NCBI RefSeq assembly: GCF_000002995.4
Contig: NW_025062479.1
Location: forward strand, 6,627,221-6,691,220
Direction: 5' to 3'
DNA from: Brugia malayi
Lineage: Eukaryota; Nematoda; Chromadorea; Rhabditida; Onchocercidae
Length of the DNA stretch: 64,000 nucleotides
The position numbers and the translations under genes were made by a program. Under the pieces are notes generated by a model. It had not been told where the DNA came from. It searched no databases and was given only the letters and a program-made list of their open reading frames with translations. Position 1 is the stretch's first letter. Each line of letters opens with the position of its first letter. Of the stretch, positions 25,301 to 40,938 are shown one piece after another.

Positions 25301-28300
25301 AAAACAAATGAACATGAAGAAACCTGAAATGGCTGTGTCTGATTCCCTGAGGTAGTTCTCGGCTAGGTTCTTACTGAAATTGCATCAATTAACATCAACT
25401 TTATTGTGATTCCAAGGTTCATAAAACAGAAGTAGCGTGAATCCAAAATTACTTTTTCCTCTCAGTTAAAATTTATTGACCAAAAATAAACTGATATCAT
25501 GTTAAAAAAAAAAAAAAAAAAAACCCCATTTTGTGCCGAAGGCTAACAGTGATTGTATCCTCACGAAGCCATTCAACACCACCCGACGATTCACATTCAA
25601 ACACACCAACTTTAATGCTACTTATCGATGAAGTTGCACAAGACATGCCTTCGGGAAGATAGGCACAAGCAAATCGACTGCTGTGAGCCGCTGATATCGA
25701 ATATATTTGACCTAAAAAGTATACTAATGACAGAAACAATATTTCTGATTAACCTCTCAAGAGAAGCTCACCAAGAGAATTAGAAAATAAAGTATTGCTT
25801 GTCTCCTAATAAAAAAATCTTCACCGTCCATCTCTATATTCGAATCCGTGGTATTGCTAATCATTCTCCACATCTTCCATTTATAACAAATTGATTCATT
25901 ACTTTCAGTAATTCTCAAGCATTCATAAAATCGGACATTTTCATCGCTGCATGCCAAAAGAACAAGATAAGGTGCCCTGTATGTGGGGTAAAGATTTGAC
26001 GACGGCAGATGACCTGATGATGGCTCCACCAAAATCACCTTAAGCAAAAGCCCATTAAAAAGCAATGCTGGCGGTTTCATTAATATATAATTACCACTCA
26101 CTATGGCTCATTTTTGTTTCATTTCATGATTTTAAATCCTGAAGTTGGCTTTTACAAACCATTTCAGTATATCAAAAAAAAATTTGAATGTGACAGTAAA
26201 AGAACTGCCGGTTAACTGCTAGATGAATGTCGAACTTTCCATAACCCAAACAAAATTTGGATTAAAATTTATATTTACTTGATCAATAGAACATCATTAA
26301 GTTTACTTCTCTCTCAAAACACAGTAACGTAAATTAAGTGGAAAATAATGAGAGCTCACAGAAACACCATCTGGCAGTACAACATGATCATCGTAAACTA
26401 GATCAGTACTGAGCTGCAATTTGTTCAAAGAATCCTCGTTTCCGTTTTTCACACTGATTAAACCTGATGAATTCGTTGCAAGCAGGTTTTCTATAATGCA
26501 GAAAAAAAGTGCTTTGCAAACAAGAATGTTTTAGATTTGCTTTGATTAGAATCATCTTCTTATCCAGATAGATCATTACACAAAGCAAAACGTACCTAAA
26601 TCTTCCAAATTAATAACAGCAATATTAATCAACCACATACGTAACCTGAAAATGATGCATATTAGATATTGGAATATAATTAGAATATTCAAATGGTGAG
26701 ACCACCTGTACGATTATGAGGTGGTAACAAATTTTAGAAGAAGCAAACCTTGTAAAAGAATCTTTCTCTTTTTCAAATAACACCAAATAACAACGATTAA
26801 TGTTTGTTTGTTCAGTAGCTAAATTTTGCGAAGTACCGGTAGCACCGGAAACGTCGTCTTTGGCAACTAGCAAACGTTCGTTGAAAGCATGAATAAGTAG
26901 AATTTTGTCTGCACACTGCAATAGGAAATATTAAAAACTGTAAAACACAAAGTAGCGTTAATGGAAGTATTGAAAGCATAAGAAGCCATATAGTGAAACA
27001 ATGTGATGCGTCTGCAAAGCAAAGAACGAATTTTGAGCGAAATATTTTTAAGAAATTGCAATATTCTGAGAGAAAAAAAAATACCGAGGCAGCATTAATA
27101 CTCGACAACAAAATTATGCAACCAGGCTTTGTCGATGACTGCGTCGAAACAACTTTACACATTTTCTTCATACTTTCTTTATTTCGGATGTCAGAGGTCT
27201 TTCCATCACTGGTCGAGCAGCTACAAAATGACGATCATTTTCAATCCTATTACAAATGTTGATCACATCAACCCTATTGCAGTGATCTCATTTATGCAAT
27301 TTTATTGTGATTTACTTCGCTTACGACTGGTGCAGCAAGATAGAACGCATTTTGTATAGGATTATACCACGAATTCACGAAGCCTTAAATACTGGAAATG
27401 GTCACAATGCCACATTGTGAAAGAGTGTGATGCATTTGCTCAATCCCAACTTATTATAACATCATTTTTTTTTTTTTGAAAGAAAAGCCTTACCACAAAA
27501 TTTAATTCACCACCTTCATTTCGCGTTTTTCTTAGGTTTTTATCCCTTCCAATCAACAATTATTATTTGAAGAGATTCGAAAGCATTACGCACATGCAAA
27601 AAAACGGCATCGCAAATATCACGAAAAATACTGCTTTTTTAAATTACTATTATTTACTCCAACAAACCAAGAATTATACGACTTACTTGGAACTCATCCC
27701 CCTTTTCATCAGTTCTCACTTCAAGCATTAATGAAGCATTTTAAACTGATATTTTTCTTTGGAAATCTACTGCGACTAGTATCGCGAAAATTTGCTTATT
27801 GCATACAGGTATTATTTTTAATAGAAACATTTAAAATCAACAATATATATAATATTCAAATAACGAGGAAACCAGAGCTATTAAAAGAAACCTGCTTTCA
27901 AAATGAGAGACATCTCTTCTTCCAGAAGTATGTATATCAGTGAGAAATTCCGCAGCATCAACGATAGCTTCGTAAATGTTGATATGTCCAGAACTGTTAG
28001 CAACAAAGGAGGAGCAAGGTGAAGTCGACAACCACCCCAACAATGAACTGCATGTATATATAACTTATATTTATATTTACACTGTGAATTCAAAAACTGA
28101 AGAAACTAATAAATCTAGCAGAGTCGCAATTTGCACTGTGAAGTTTCAGCACTGCTTTAAAAAAAGATTTCATTACCTTGACAAAATCACTGGCAACCAT
28201 GTAACGGCTGTAAACGCATCAGATGAATTGCTTGTCAATCGTGCCAATTCTCGAACGCCACCACATTTACATAGCGGCCCAACAGGATTTATCTTCCATA

Positions 28301-31300
28301 ATATCAGTTCAGCCTTTCCCGATTCTTCAGTGTCCTGTGTTATGTAATTGTAATGGCTAGTTGTAAGTGCAAGAGGAAGCACCGGATGAGCAATGACCTA
28401 AACAGTAAACTATGAACAAAGAGAACACACAGGTGGTACTAACCAAAAAAAAAAAAAAAAAAAAAAAAAAGAAAAATAAATTAATAAAATTTCTACTGCA
28501 ATAATATTATGACCGCTTGATCTTTAATGTGATATTACAGAAGCACCGTATCGATCTCACAATTCTCCATTTCAAACTACCATAACTCATAACATAAAAT
28601 GTATTCCGCAGGCAACGCGTAACAACACCTCGTCTGCTGTATACCAAGTAAGCAGTAAACAAAGAACAAATAACATCTCCCGGGCGATCCGGAAATTAGA
28701 AATGAGTCTCACCCTCCAGTAATTGAAATGAACATTCGAAAGGAAGCGTTAACTGTACATACTGGGATTCCAGTTAAGTGAGAACTTTAGCATATTTTAA
28801 ATACCATGATATGAACCTGCGAAATTTTGTAACGGTGTCCACACATTCTTGAAGCATGTGATATATTAACAACCGTATTAAATTTGCCATTATCTTCAAA
28901 TGTCAAATTCCACAAATTTAAAGATCCGTTGTTATGATGAGTCAGTAGATAGAGCAAATTTGTACTTCTCCGTTCAAATATTTGTGAAACCCCTTAAAAA
29001 TCAAGTAATGTTAACTGTATTATATGAAAACACAAAATACAAAAAAATATTATATGAAAAAAATTTAGCCGGCAAAAGGCCTACCATCCGAAGAGCAATT
29101 TTCAGCAAATTGTTCATGAAGAAAATTGTGTGGGTAATACACACTCAGCGAAGGATTTAATGACGTCGCATCTGAAAGTGAAAATGCAGATGGGAACCTT
29201 GAAGTGAAACTAATGGCAGGTTGTCGCAACGGGTCATCAAGCCATTCGACTGTCCTGCAAAACGAAGTAATTTTCACCCAGTTCTTCAGAAGAACTGAAT
29301 CCCCATTTTTTCGTTAACATATTGGAACAGAAAGGTTAAGTAAAAATATTTTGAGGGAGTAGAAAAATTCTGAACATAATTCAAAACGTGATCTAGATAT
29401 TTGGAACAAAGTTTTATCATTGAGAAAAAAACAAAATCTTTACCAGGTTAGCAAGCTGCCGTCAACAGGATGCACAGCAAACAAAACGTCAGTAGACTTT
29501 TTCCATTCTCGTATAAGGATATTTAATTTTAAATCCAGAGGATCTTTCGATGATGTAGTATCCTCAAAGCAAAAAAAGATTATTTCTGAAATCTTCATTT
29601 TACTATATCGTGAGATTAAAATATAAGTGTTTACACACATTAGAAAAAGTTCCGGTTGCATCGTTGAAATTACTGGCAAGTGTTCCGTCCATGAATACAT
29701 CTTCATGGTCCATAGAACCAGTTGATGTCACTTTAGCATCGTCAATATTATGTAAGGATTCAGTGAACAAATTTTGCATCGACAGCACACTTTCTAAAAA
29801 ATGGAATTTATTGTTGTACAGATCAAGATCCTAATCAAATTAAAGGAACAAAACAGTACTTCTAATTGAATTTTCAATTTCATTCGGTTGTGCAGAACAA
29901 TCACTGATCAGAGCTTCTACCATAATTCTTTCAATGCCAGTGTCATAAACAATCTCTTTATTGTTTAACCAGTGAATCATAAACGGTCTTTGTTCAGAGG
30001 AAGTTCCCAAGGATGGAACCAAAAGACAATCTGTAATACGTAACACTCAAAAAAAAAAAAATAGTATCACCCATGAATTAACACCTCATGTTAGGGAATA
30101 TTTCAAAAAACACACCATTTTGAGCATTTATAGTAGTGCATAGATAAAATACAGGACTAGAGTCAGTCTGGTTGCCTGAAGCAATCTCGCATAATGAAGC
30201 GTTTCTGAACACACATGATCTTGTTGGCTGCATTAATTCACCTGCAAGTGCCTTTCTCTCCCTAAAAATAGTGTATTTAAAGATTTAATTTTCAGAATCT
30301 TCTGCTCTTCATTCCATTACTTCATATATTAATCACTATATCTAGCACTATATGTAATAGATCCCAAAAATCATAGCGTTAACAAAGCTGAAGAAATTTA
30401 GAAAATTATGTAAGTTAAAAATTCTTTTAACTTACATAATTTTCTTAAGAAAGGTTTTGATTTTTGCCCGAGTACTTCGAAGTGAATGTTTTTTGGAGCA
30501 ACGTTCTCCCGTGAGACTTTTTTCGATGCATATCACCTCCGCTGTACTAATAACAGTCTGGAAGTCAATAGATATGGTAGTAGATTCTTTCCAAATCCGA
30601 ACTGTATTGTCTCCACACCAGGTGAGCAAAGCATTCTGAACATATTGCCTGGAATAGTCATTTGAAATCAACGATCCCACTTTACTATAGTAGAGATTAT
30701 GTTGAAAACAAATAAAAACCAGTTGTATGATAAATAACCGTGACATATAACGAGGAATTTTCCGCCATTCAAAACCAGCAACTGGTTGAGGGTGCTGCAC
30801 ATAACTGAAACCAAATGAAAGACCATTTTCACTATTCTCTACACCATCAGATTCTGAAAAGCAAACAATTTCCAAATAAAACATTCACAAATTATAACCT
30901 TGACAAAGATCCACTATGCTTACTTCTGTTCTAGGAAATACCGCAGCTAAGACTGAGGATTGTAACAGTTTCCACCTATTTTTTCTTGAATTTAACTTTG
31001 TGACACTACGGTGAAAACACGACAGAACATGACAGAGAAGTTCAAGCACAAAAAAAAAAGACATATATTGGTCAATATTTACCTTCTCTCTGAAACCATA
31101 TCTTTACCAGACAATCTGAAACACCACAGGTAGCAAAATAAGTTCCATCAGGCGAACTAGCCATGAACTTTGGTTTTGCTGCTAATTTCTGCGACCAAAC
31201 ACAATCCCAAGACGAAACTCTTTCATTTTCAGGTTCATTTTCCTGAAAAAGACTAGTTACTTTGATAAATGTGTGTACAGGATCCACAGCTTAAAATAAA

Positions 31301-32257
31301 AATCATATGAATGACCTCTTCAACTACTCCGAATGCTACGGTATCCAGTTTAACATCTAAAGCAGCAGAAAGAAGCAAATTTTGATAAAGGTGAAGCACA
31401 TCACCACAACATATCAACAGTCGCAAGCCTTGCAAACTCCATTGTATCTTATCCACTGCGTACTTCAGGGGAAGATTAGATGTTTCAATCCACTGGTACG
31501 TGAAACCCTATAAACATTTTCAAATCCATATTAGAGGTGGAAATCAAAAACTTAACAGATTATTAGAAGAAACAACCTAAAGGAATAAAAAAATGAGTTG
31601 AACAATTTTAAGTTGAAAAACAACAATGAATGTACATTAGTCCCATCTTCCGTTCGCATAATCGGTTCATAAATGCGTACCACACTGCTATAAGTTGCCA
31701 CAATCTACAATGCAAGCAATTCATTTCATATTACACTGATGAACAAAGTGAATGCAACATTCGCCACGTGTTCATACAAACAATTCATTGACTTACCCAA
31801 TTCAGACGATCTACATTTTTAACAAAATACCAAAGTAGTCTTTGAGTGATGATACTATAAACAGTATCTCATCTTATTCAAATACTTATGTTTGAGCAAC
31901 ACTTGAACAGAATTTTCAGCTAACCATCCAGAAAAAAAAAAGATGAGGAATAAAAACCTTTCCAGTTTCACAGCAAGCTGATACACATTTCACTAGTAAA
32001 CCTTCGTCACAACTTGCAGGTGTAATAACTTGCACACGCTTGAAGGAAGATGAATATATCACGACATTCGTACCAACTGCGCACGCCTGTTGATGGACAA
32101 GATATCGAAAACACAAGTAAATAAATATTTACACATATTTTACATTAAAATGAAGCAAGAGATAACAAACCGTAAAACTAAGGCCATCGATCACTCCAAC
32201 GCTGAAAACCTCATCACCACGGTTAAGGGCTCCAGTCAAAATCTGATGCACATTCAT
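13630..32257 (-). CDS. rbc-1: DmX-like protein / Rabconnectin-3 alpha, very large multi-exon gene
   Basis: A single minus-strand gene of more than 50 exons over 18.6 kb. The first exon (32171-32257) reads MNVHQILTGALNRGDEVFSV, close to the start of human DMXL2/DMXL1. The last ends at TGA 13630-13632 after GADCSLKIRSLHAVT, like the human C-terminus. Between them, exon after exon aligns in order: N-terminal WD repeats, the WLNNKE segment, the NQW/NLW WD region, ECGLRYL and RALGVAWWLKST of the helical Rav1p-like centre, EVDGGQLRFQ, and a C-terminal WD propeller. Rabconnectin-3 alpha pairs with the WDR7-type beta subunit and helps assemble V-ATPase on synaptic vesicles and endosomes; it is related to yeast Rav1 of the RAVE complex. 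Long A/T runs lie in its introns (17740-17760, 22271-22298, 25504-25523, 28445-28470). Exon borders in the middle are approximate. No stop or frameshift was seen in the exons I read. Confidence 0.95.
18100..28400 (-). other. rbc-1: rbc-1 central portion: second WD block and helical Rav1-like region
   Basis: Recognisable exons include about 28180-28400 (ILWKINPVGPLCKCGGVREL), about 27900-28045, about 27090-27170 (VVSTQSSTKPGCIILLSSIN), about 26740-26920, about 25770-26040 (LVEPSSGHLPSSNLYPTYRA), about 25525-25715 (VGVFECESSGGVEWL), about 24910-25145 (LKWVSAENGSYILTVALGTY), about 24200-24395 (LGWVRDGLLIIGMQSEM), about 23646-23860 (ILPQYHPKLLIELLNSGRTH), about 23250-23560 (IPPLPLYLLLSAGDP), 22610-22785, about 22310-22485, about 22120-22225, about 21895-22060 (ALKNAFVLMGKQRFQHAAAF), about 21640-21800, 21340-21535, 21035-21240 and about 20275-20400 (LLEELSTLASAFEVDGG). 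This is the region that contains the Rav1p_C homology in DMXL proteins. Confidence 0.82.
28820..32257 (-). other. rbc-1: rbc-1 N-terminal WD-repeat portion
   Basis: Exons seen: 32171-32257, 31958-32086 (VGTNVVIYSSSFKRVQVITP), about 31639-31705 (VRIYEPIMRTEDG), about 31310-31508 (YQWIETSNLPLKYAVDKIQW), about 31080-31288 (contains FMASSPDGTYFATCGVSDCL), about 30742-30855 (GFEWRKIPRYMSR), about 30430-30645 (NALLTWCGDNTVRIWKEST), about 30120-30265, about 29860-30030 (FMIHWLNNKEIVYDTGIE), about 29640-29800, about 29450-29560 (DVLFAVHPVDGSLLTW), about 29085-29255 and about 28820-28990 (NGSLNLWNLTF...SRMCGHR). The order and motifs match the first WD propeller and linker of vertebrate DMXL proteins, including the insert between WD blades. 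Confidence 0.85.
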
Positions 32258-34957
32258 TCAAATTGCATAATCACCCTGGAAGGATGAAGTAAACTATAGC
32301 ATTACAGCAACTTAACTCATTAAAGTAAAACTTCTCCAGAAGTAGGTATATATTAAAACTGAAATAAGATTTGTTAGTTCTATTAGTAACCTCCGGAAGA
32401 GTTATGGAGAATTTTTCAATTACTCTGAGAAGTTTTGACCAATCTAATGCGTTCGAGTAATGTTTTCATGACATGAATCTTTTCATAATGCTTATATTTC
32501 AGCTGAAGTTTCAATACCAAGTACTTCAGCAGCTTACCAGTGGCATACAAAGGGAAGCAGTGGCTCACAATTACAATGTTGCGCGACAAAAATGCTTACG
32601 TTCTTTGCTGACAGGTGACAAGGCGAATAAGATTACAAGTTGAGTACAGTGGTCCTCAACAAACTGGAAAAAACATCGTTTATGGAGAACCAAAACACGA
32701 ATGAAAGTGAACGAATGCACGCTTATGTTTCCAGAAGCCTTGGAAGTTCCTGGATGAATCTTACTGTATCTGGATACTAACGCCTTACATCTTGCATCTG
32801 TTTCATTTCAATTTTCACGAAAGAGATATTTGGCACTTATTCCATTACCTTCCCCTCTTCCCCTTCCATGCACACTCCCAGTAGTTCTCATCGCTCAAAC
32901 ACCACCAAAACTGATTCATCCACACAACAGTCAATGATGTCGGTGACAACAATTTTTAACGGAAACAATTTAGTGGTACTGTTTGTACGTAGTTGCACTG
33001 CGAGACTATCTCTGGAGAGGCGATTCTGAACCTGCGCAGTGGAATCAGTTGATTTGAAAAGTGCTTGGAGGCAGAGGTTCATTGGAAGGAACACGGGAGA
33101 AGGAACAGAGAGAAGATGTTTTGTTTAAGAAATTACAGCCTATCAGTGAGTCATCTGTGAGAAGTAGAGAAAGGTAGGGATATCAGGGGCAATAGATTAT
33201 TGGGCACTAGACTCATTATTTTATAACTTCCATTATGTGGGAAATATTTCTCAAAAAAATCAGACATTTTTATATAAAACTAAAACGAAACATTTAACGG
33301 TGCCATTTAAAATCTTGGTCATCATCGAGATCATCAATTAACTGATGAATAGTAAGCTTCTATCATGCTCTCTTGAAACCGTTACTTCTATTTGATTTGT
33401 CGTGGAGAGTAGAAGTACAAGGTTAAGGAGACGAGAGAAGTATCGTCTTTCACTGCTGCCTCGAGACTGACCTATTTGCGCCTCATTTTTTCCCGCCGCA
33501 TTTCTTCTGAATGTCTGCCCTCTGTTCCGTTTCCTCTCCTACTTCCTTTCAAATGATCTAGGAATGAATGCTAAATTTTTATGTAAATGTCCGCAGTCCA
33601 GGTTGATGATTCCTCTATTTTTTCGACTCCTGTACTGGTCTGCTGTTCCAAACTGGTAAACATCGTCTGAATTGTTGACGGGATAATATCCATGAAGTAA
33701 CTTGCGTTTTTAACATTGAACAAAATAATTGCAACTCAGTAAGATGAAAGGCATTGCAAAAATGTGCCTACACCTTGATAACCTGTTAAAAATGCTTTCC
33801 GATGCTTCGCTTTGCATAAGCGACCAGTATCTTGTATGCTTCGGTTTCTGTACCATTCAACATATTTATGTTCCTCCTCATAATCGAGAACAAAGCAAAA
33901 CAATTCTGTAATCGGGATGTTATAGTACTATGCTGCACTTACCACGGACAAAACGTTTAAGCATCTATGCCTCATACGAAAAAATTCTTTTTGCTATGTA
34001 CAAGAGTGTTTTCAGTCTTAAATGAAACGATAAATTTTAGTAATAATGAATGAAGAGGACGAAAACAGCACTCTCGCAATGATGGTGCATCCAGAAGCTT
34101 AAAACGAACGGCTCAATAAAGAAAAATGACAGTTCCAAGGAGATTCTTCAGAAGCAGGTAAGCATTCTACTTCACTGTCAACCATCCTTATCCGTCAAAG
34201 AGTTTTTGGTAAAAATGAAAAATAGATGCACAGTTATTACAAGCTACTTGGGAACTTTGTGCTTTGTAAAATAAGCATGATTATACTTTAGCAATAAATT
34301 ATAATAAACACAGTGTTACATATGTAAGGACGTCCTAGAGAGTATTACAATGAGTTATCAAGTAAATTGCAAAAGCTTTCTTCTATCCATATTCGAAACT
34401 TTTGGTTATTCCATTGTCATCCTTACGATAATCGCCTTTGACGTTTAGCGTTTGGTTTTGCAGTGCTGGCAATGTATTATCGATGTATAGAAATAAACAC
34501 GAAGAATTCGACGTACAGAATGTCGAGGGTACGAATAATTCTTGATATAAGCTTTTATGAAATGTGAGCTCCGATGCTTCATTCCTCTGCGTGTGTGCTC
34601 GGTAAATTTTTTGGTAGTCATATAAGCAACAACGATCAGAGTCATGCTACCCACAAGTAGTTAAATAATATGAACTTATTAACTTGATCTATAGAAATCT
34701 CAATTTTTTGACTTTTACGACTGCCAAGAAATGTTGAGGCAGATAAACAAACTTTTTAGCGTTCGCTATGTGAATTATGGCGTGCTAAAGCATGATGTGA
34801 AACGTGACGTTCTGGAGTGTTCCACCTTTTCACTAACATATACTCTGAAAGTTAACTCTAGCCTTACAAAAGAGTACATTCAAATATGTTTGCGAAATTC
34901 GCGATTGTTTTGAATTCTCCTACTCTTTTTTCAGTTTTTTTTTGTGTGTGTTTTCAG
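32258..34957. other. Divergent intergenic region between rbc-1 and the PP2A gene
   Basis: About 2.7 kb. It should contain the rbc-1 promoter on the left and that of the PP2A gene on the right. I see no TATA box or other element I can defend and no convincing exon. A minus-strand open frame at 32888-33094 and a plus-strand one at 33729-33911 have no recognisable family. Confidence 0.5.
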
Positions 34958-35028
34958 TGTAATCGTCCATTAACAGGTCGGCCACGTATCCCGCACCATG
35001 AAAACTATTCCAGTACGGCACAAGTTAG
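34958..35028 (+). other. let-92: Probable upstream exon of the PP2A gene
   Basis: A 71-base segment bounded by a TGTTTTCAG acceptor and a GTGAGA donor. In one frame it reads CNRPLTGRPRIPHHENYSST..., which looks coding. If joined to the next acceptor (exon from 35932), that frame runs into the PP2A start codon in frame. It also holds an ATG at 34998 in a different frame, which would make a short upstream ORF. It may be a 5' UTR exon, an N-terminal extension or part of a separate small gene. Confidence 0.4.
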
Positions 35029-35947
35029 GTGAGAATTAGGTTTGCGGGTTCAGTGCTGCTATTATTGCTCACATCATTCACGCTCTTGCAGCGGGTACTT
35101 TTGAAATGGTCCCAATATGTGCTACTCTAATAGTAACAGTATGAAATCTGTTGTACTGGTGCCTTGTGCTGAGATATTGTGTAATTTACTGTTAGATATT
35201 TTGTTCGAGAATAAGTGAAAGCTGGAGAAGTTGCGGTCTAGCTTAAAAGAGTTATGGAATGTTGAAAAGCTATGATAAAAGACTGCTCCCTTTTATGACT
35301 GGTAACAAAAGTGTTAGGGTTCTTTCGTGGCTAATTTAAATTGATCAATGAAACAGATCGCTAGCTAAGGAATGAGTTCTTTCGCCGATTTCCAAGACAT
35401 TTATGGATTTTTAGCTGTGAATTCATTGATAATGAATGTATTTTATTTGGGAAATTGGTTAATGATCATCTTCATAGTTATGACCGTTGGTTGTGTCTCT
35501 CTAAATATTCTGGATTAAAATCCAGTAAAAGAAAAAAAGTGATTTCCTTCTTGAACCTGGTAATTTGTATTCGTTTTGTAAGGAGTATGGCAGAATTTTG
35601 AGATTAGTTTAGTTTCGTGCACTTTATGCTACTGTTTTAAAATTCGAAACACAACATAACTTGTATCTGTACGTGTTACTGACGAAATTACGTTTTAGAT
35701 TGAGTATTCATTCTGTTTCATTGTTTTCTGCGTTTTGTTCGCTGGTCATTTTGTTTAACTTTTGGGATGGATCCTTTTGTATATTCTAAACTCAAGGGTC
35801 CTATATATCAATCGTTTCAAGATCACAATTTTCAGATGATCAGAATCACCTTTCAACACGCGCGTTATTGATTTAGACTACTATTTGACAAGGTCTCAAG
35901 TTGCCAACAGATTTCATTTATTTATTTTCAGAAGGAGGGTTTTTAGA

Positions 35948-38193
<2,246 letters not shown>

Positions 38194-38383
38194 ATTAACA
38201 GGAAATCAGTTTTTTCTGCTACTATTTAATGTTCGTGCCAGAGAATGCTTAATTTCTTTTTTCTTTTTTTAAAAAAAATAAAATCCGGGCATGCATTATT
38301 CAAAAATATGATTTATCTTTCATTTGAATACAATGTTATTTTGTGACTGAAGACATTGGTCACGGGCTATATTAACAGTAATT

Positions 38384-38414
<31 letters not shown>

Positions 38415-39627
38415 ACAGTGGAGTTGTTACTATTTTTTCATTACTAAAATCAATATTGCGAAAGAAGCACGGATGCGGTTGGCTTGGATGCATAAGGATT
38501 ACTTCTTAACTAATCTTGTTGTCGTCTTTTTTTTCTTGCAACTTCTAAGTTATTCGTTACCCTGAGTTTAAAGGCTGCTTTTCACCTCTCGCTGGCACAT
38601 CCTATAATACTATGGAAAGATATACAAGAATTTCTCAAATTAATCGACCTTGTGAAGATTTTTTATTGCATTATCAAAAGCCGTCTACAGAAGTGTTTTA
38701 AAGGTTGAAAGTTAATTTGTTATTTTGTTGTATGTAGAACGTATAATTAAGAAGGGTTTAGTAGCAAACTTTTTTTTTTTTTTACAGAAGATTAAATGTA
38801 CATAATCTGTATTTTTCAAGTAAGAGATCACATTTTGTTCATTAAATTTGGTATTCGGGTTTGGCCTATTGTGGTCTTTGACCCCATAGATATGAGGTAA
38901 CCGTTGTTTTATTGTGATTTAAAATTTCTCATGTTGTATAAAGCATGATTCTTATAATACACTTATCCACCAAAAATGGGTTTACTTTAAGTATGCAGGT
39001 AAGTTGAGTACTATTATGTTTGTTAACTGATTGGGCAATTTTCTTTGTTTTCATTTGAAGAACTTATCTTTCTGAAACTACAGTCGAGAGACACATTTTC
39101 TGAATGATTCCAAAAGGATTTCTAAATGGATCAATTGTTATTATTTTAAAACATTCCAGCTGGCACCTACATGATGTGACTGTCTTTTAAATACCGCTTT
39201 CGGTGTTAGTAGTATCGTATGCCAGTTGCACGTGGCATGTATTTTGTATGCGCTTCATTTGAGACTGTTTCACATGCTCACGAAGATGTTGTTTGGAATG
39301 TATAGATTTATTGTTCTATGAGATTTATATTTTATATATTCCTACCGGCGTTGTATAGTAATTTAAGTCAATCTCTGATATTTCATTTAATCGTAAAAGT
39401 TTGTACAAAAGATGTACCCGTTTCATATGATTGTCGCTATCTTCGTAGTTGCTTTGACATCTGGATCCATCAATATTTTTTCATATTGCCGTTAATTACC
39501 ATGTTGGCTAGTAGGAAGTAGCTTAGCCATTTCAGAACGAATTTATTTAGTAGAGTTGGTTGTATCACGTAGGATTTATAAATTATGGTTTAGTGTCGTG
39601 TTCTTTTGATATCATGCTTTAGCGCTA
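38194..39627. other. Intergenic between the PP2A and MOB1 genes
   Basis: About 1.4 kb. It carries two T runs (38391-38413 and 38771-38784). No exon supported. If the MOB1 gene has an N-terminal exon it should be here, but I did not find it. Confidence 0.5.
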
Positions 39628-40938
39628 ATGCATCGATTGCGTCATGTAGATAAACAGAACGAATTGCTGAGGTATGCATCAGCGACTTTGGGGAGTGGGA
39701 ATCTGCGTGAAGCTGTAAAATTGCCACAGGGTGAAGATCCTAACGAATGGATCGCTGTAAATGGTACGTGTGCTTCTGTTCATAATCAGGAATTTTACTA
39801 AGGAGTGTAGTATTCCAGAAGCAGTTCAACTCTTGTAGTTTGCAGCTATTGGTATTTTTCTACATTCATAGTAAGCAAAACGAAAGGAATTGTGGAAACA
39901 GACTGTATCAGTTCGAGGTGAATCACAGTTATGTTTTTCAGTTCTGGACTTTTTCAACCAAGTGAGTATGTTGTTTGGGACAATAAGTGATCACTGTACG
40001 AAGGAATCTTGCCCTAGGATGTTTGCGGGTTCGAGATATGAGTACGTTTGGTCGGATGGGAGAAAAACAGTTGCATGTCCAGCACCTATGTATATCGATT
40101 ATTTGATGACTTGGGTGCACGAGCAACTAGATGACGAGACTATCTTCCCGTCTCAGATTGGTAATTCCTTCTCCTGCTAGATTTTATATGGAATAGTTTC
40201 CTTCAGCTTGTACTTCAGAAACATTTATCAAAACAAGTTCAGGTAGGTTTGTATGCACATTTAGATTTATGGTCACACGTTTCCTTATAACTTCAATAGC
40301 ATAACCTGAGTTCAGGACAGCCTTTCCCGCCAAACTTCTTGCATATCGCACAAGCGGTTGTGAAACGTCTATTTCGAGTTTATGCTCATGTGTATCACCA
40401 ACATCTCGAACTTATTGGTATGTAACTTCGATTGTTCCAAAATTCGTAAAACCATTCATCGTTTACAGACTGATGCATACCTAACACTTGCACAATGTGT
40501 ATGAAGCTTGCAAAGCAGTGTTGTCAGACAGTATAAGCTGTACAGTATAGGAACAAAGTAATTCATATTTGTAGGATTTGAGACGAAAGTTCTGCAGCTG
40601 GATTGTTGTATTTGGTCCCAAGATAGCGTTTTGTTCTTCCCAGTAACGTGAGAACAGTTAATAAAACTACTCTATACCTGGTTAAATGCGTACAGTTTGC
40701 TAGGTCCTACAACTTTTTTTGGGATATAAATGCTTTGAACAAAAATGCCTTTGAGTGAGAACCGTTATTTTTTTCCTGCATTTCAGAACAACTTAATGCA
40801 ATAGAGCATTTAAATACCAGCTTCAAACACTTCATGCTTTTTGTACAAGAATTTGACTTGATTGATTCAGAGCAGCTAACACCTCTGCAAAGTTTCATTG
40901 ACCGACTTATTCTGGAAGAGAATCCAACAATACTGTGA
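39628..40938 (+). CDS. mob1: MOB1-like kinase activator
   Basis: Four exons: 39628-39763, 39942-40160, 40316-40417 and 40787-40938, 202 residues in a consistent phase. The protein reads [20 protein letters not shown], then [20 protein letters not shown], then [37 protein letters not shown] and [20 protein letters not shown], in the order of human MOB1. The zinc ligands of the family (two Cys in CTKESC and two His in HVYHQH) are present. MOB1 binds and activates LATS/NDR kinases in Hippo and mitotic-exit signalling. The start is uncertain: the ATG at 39628 is in frame, but the family usually has about 20 more N-terminal residues (a basic segment), and an AAACAG acceptor lies inside this exon at 39657, so the real N-terminus may come from an unseen upstream exon. 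Confidence 0.93.

Noticed and set aside
34980..35030. Exon 34958-35028 as a separate small gene
   Set aside because: Kept only as an alternative, because it fits in phase with the PP2A exon and no other nearby exon is visible.
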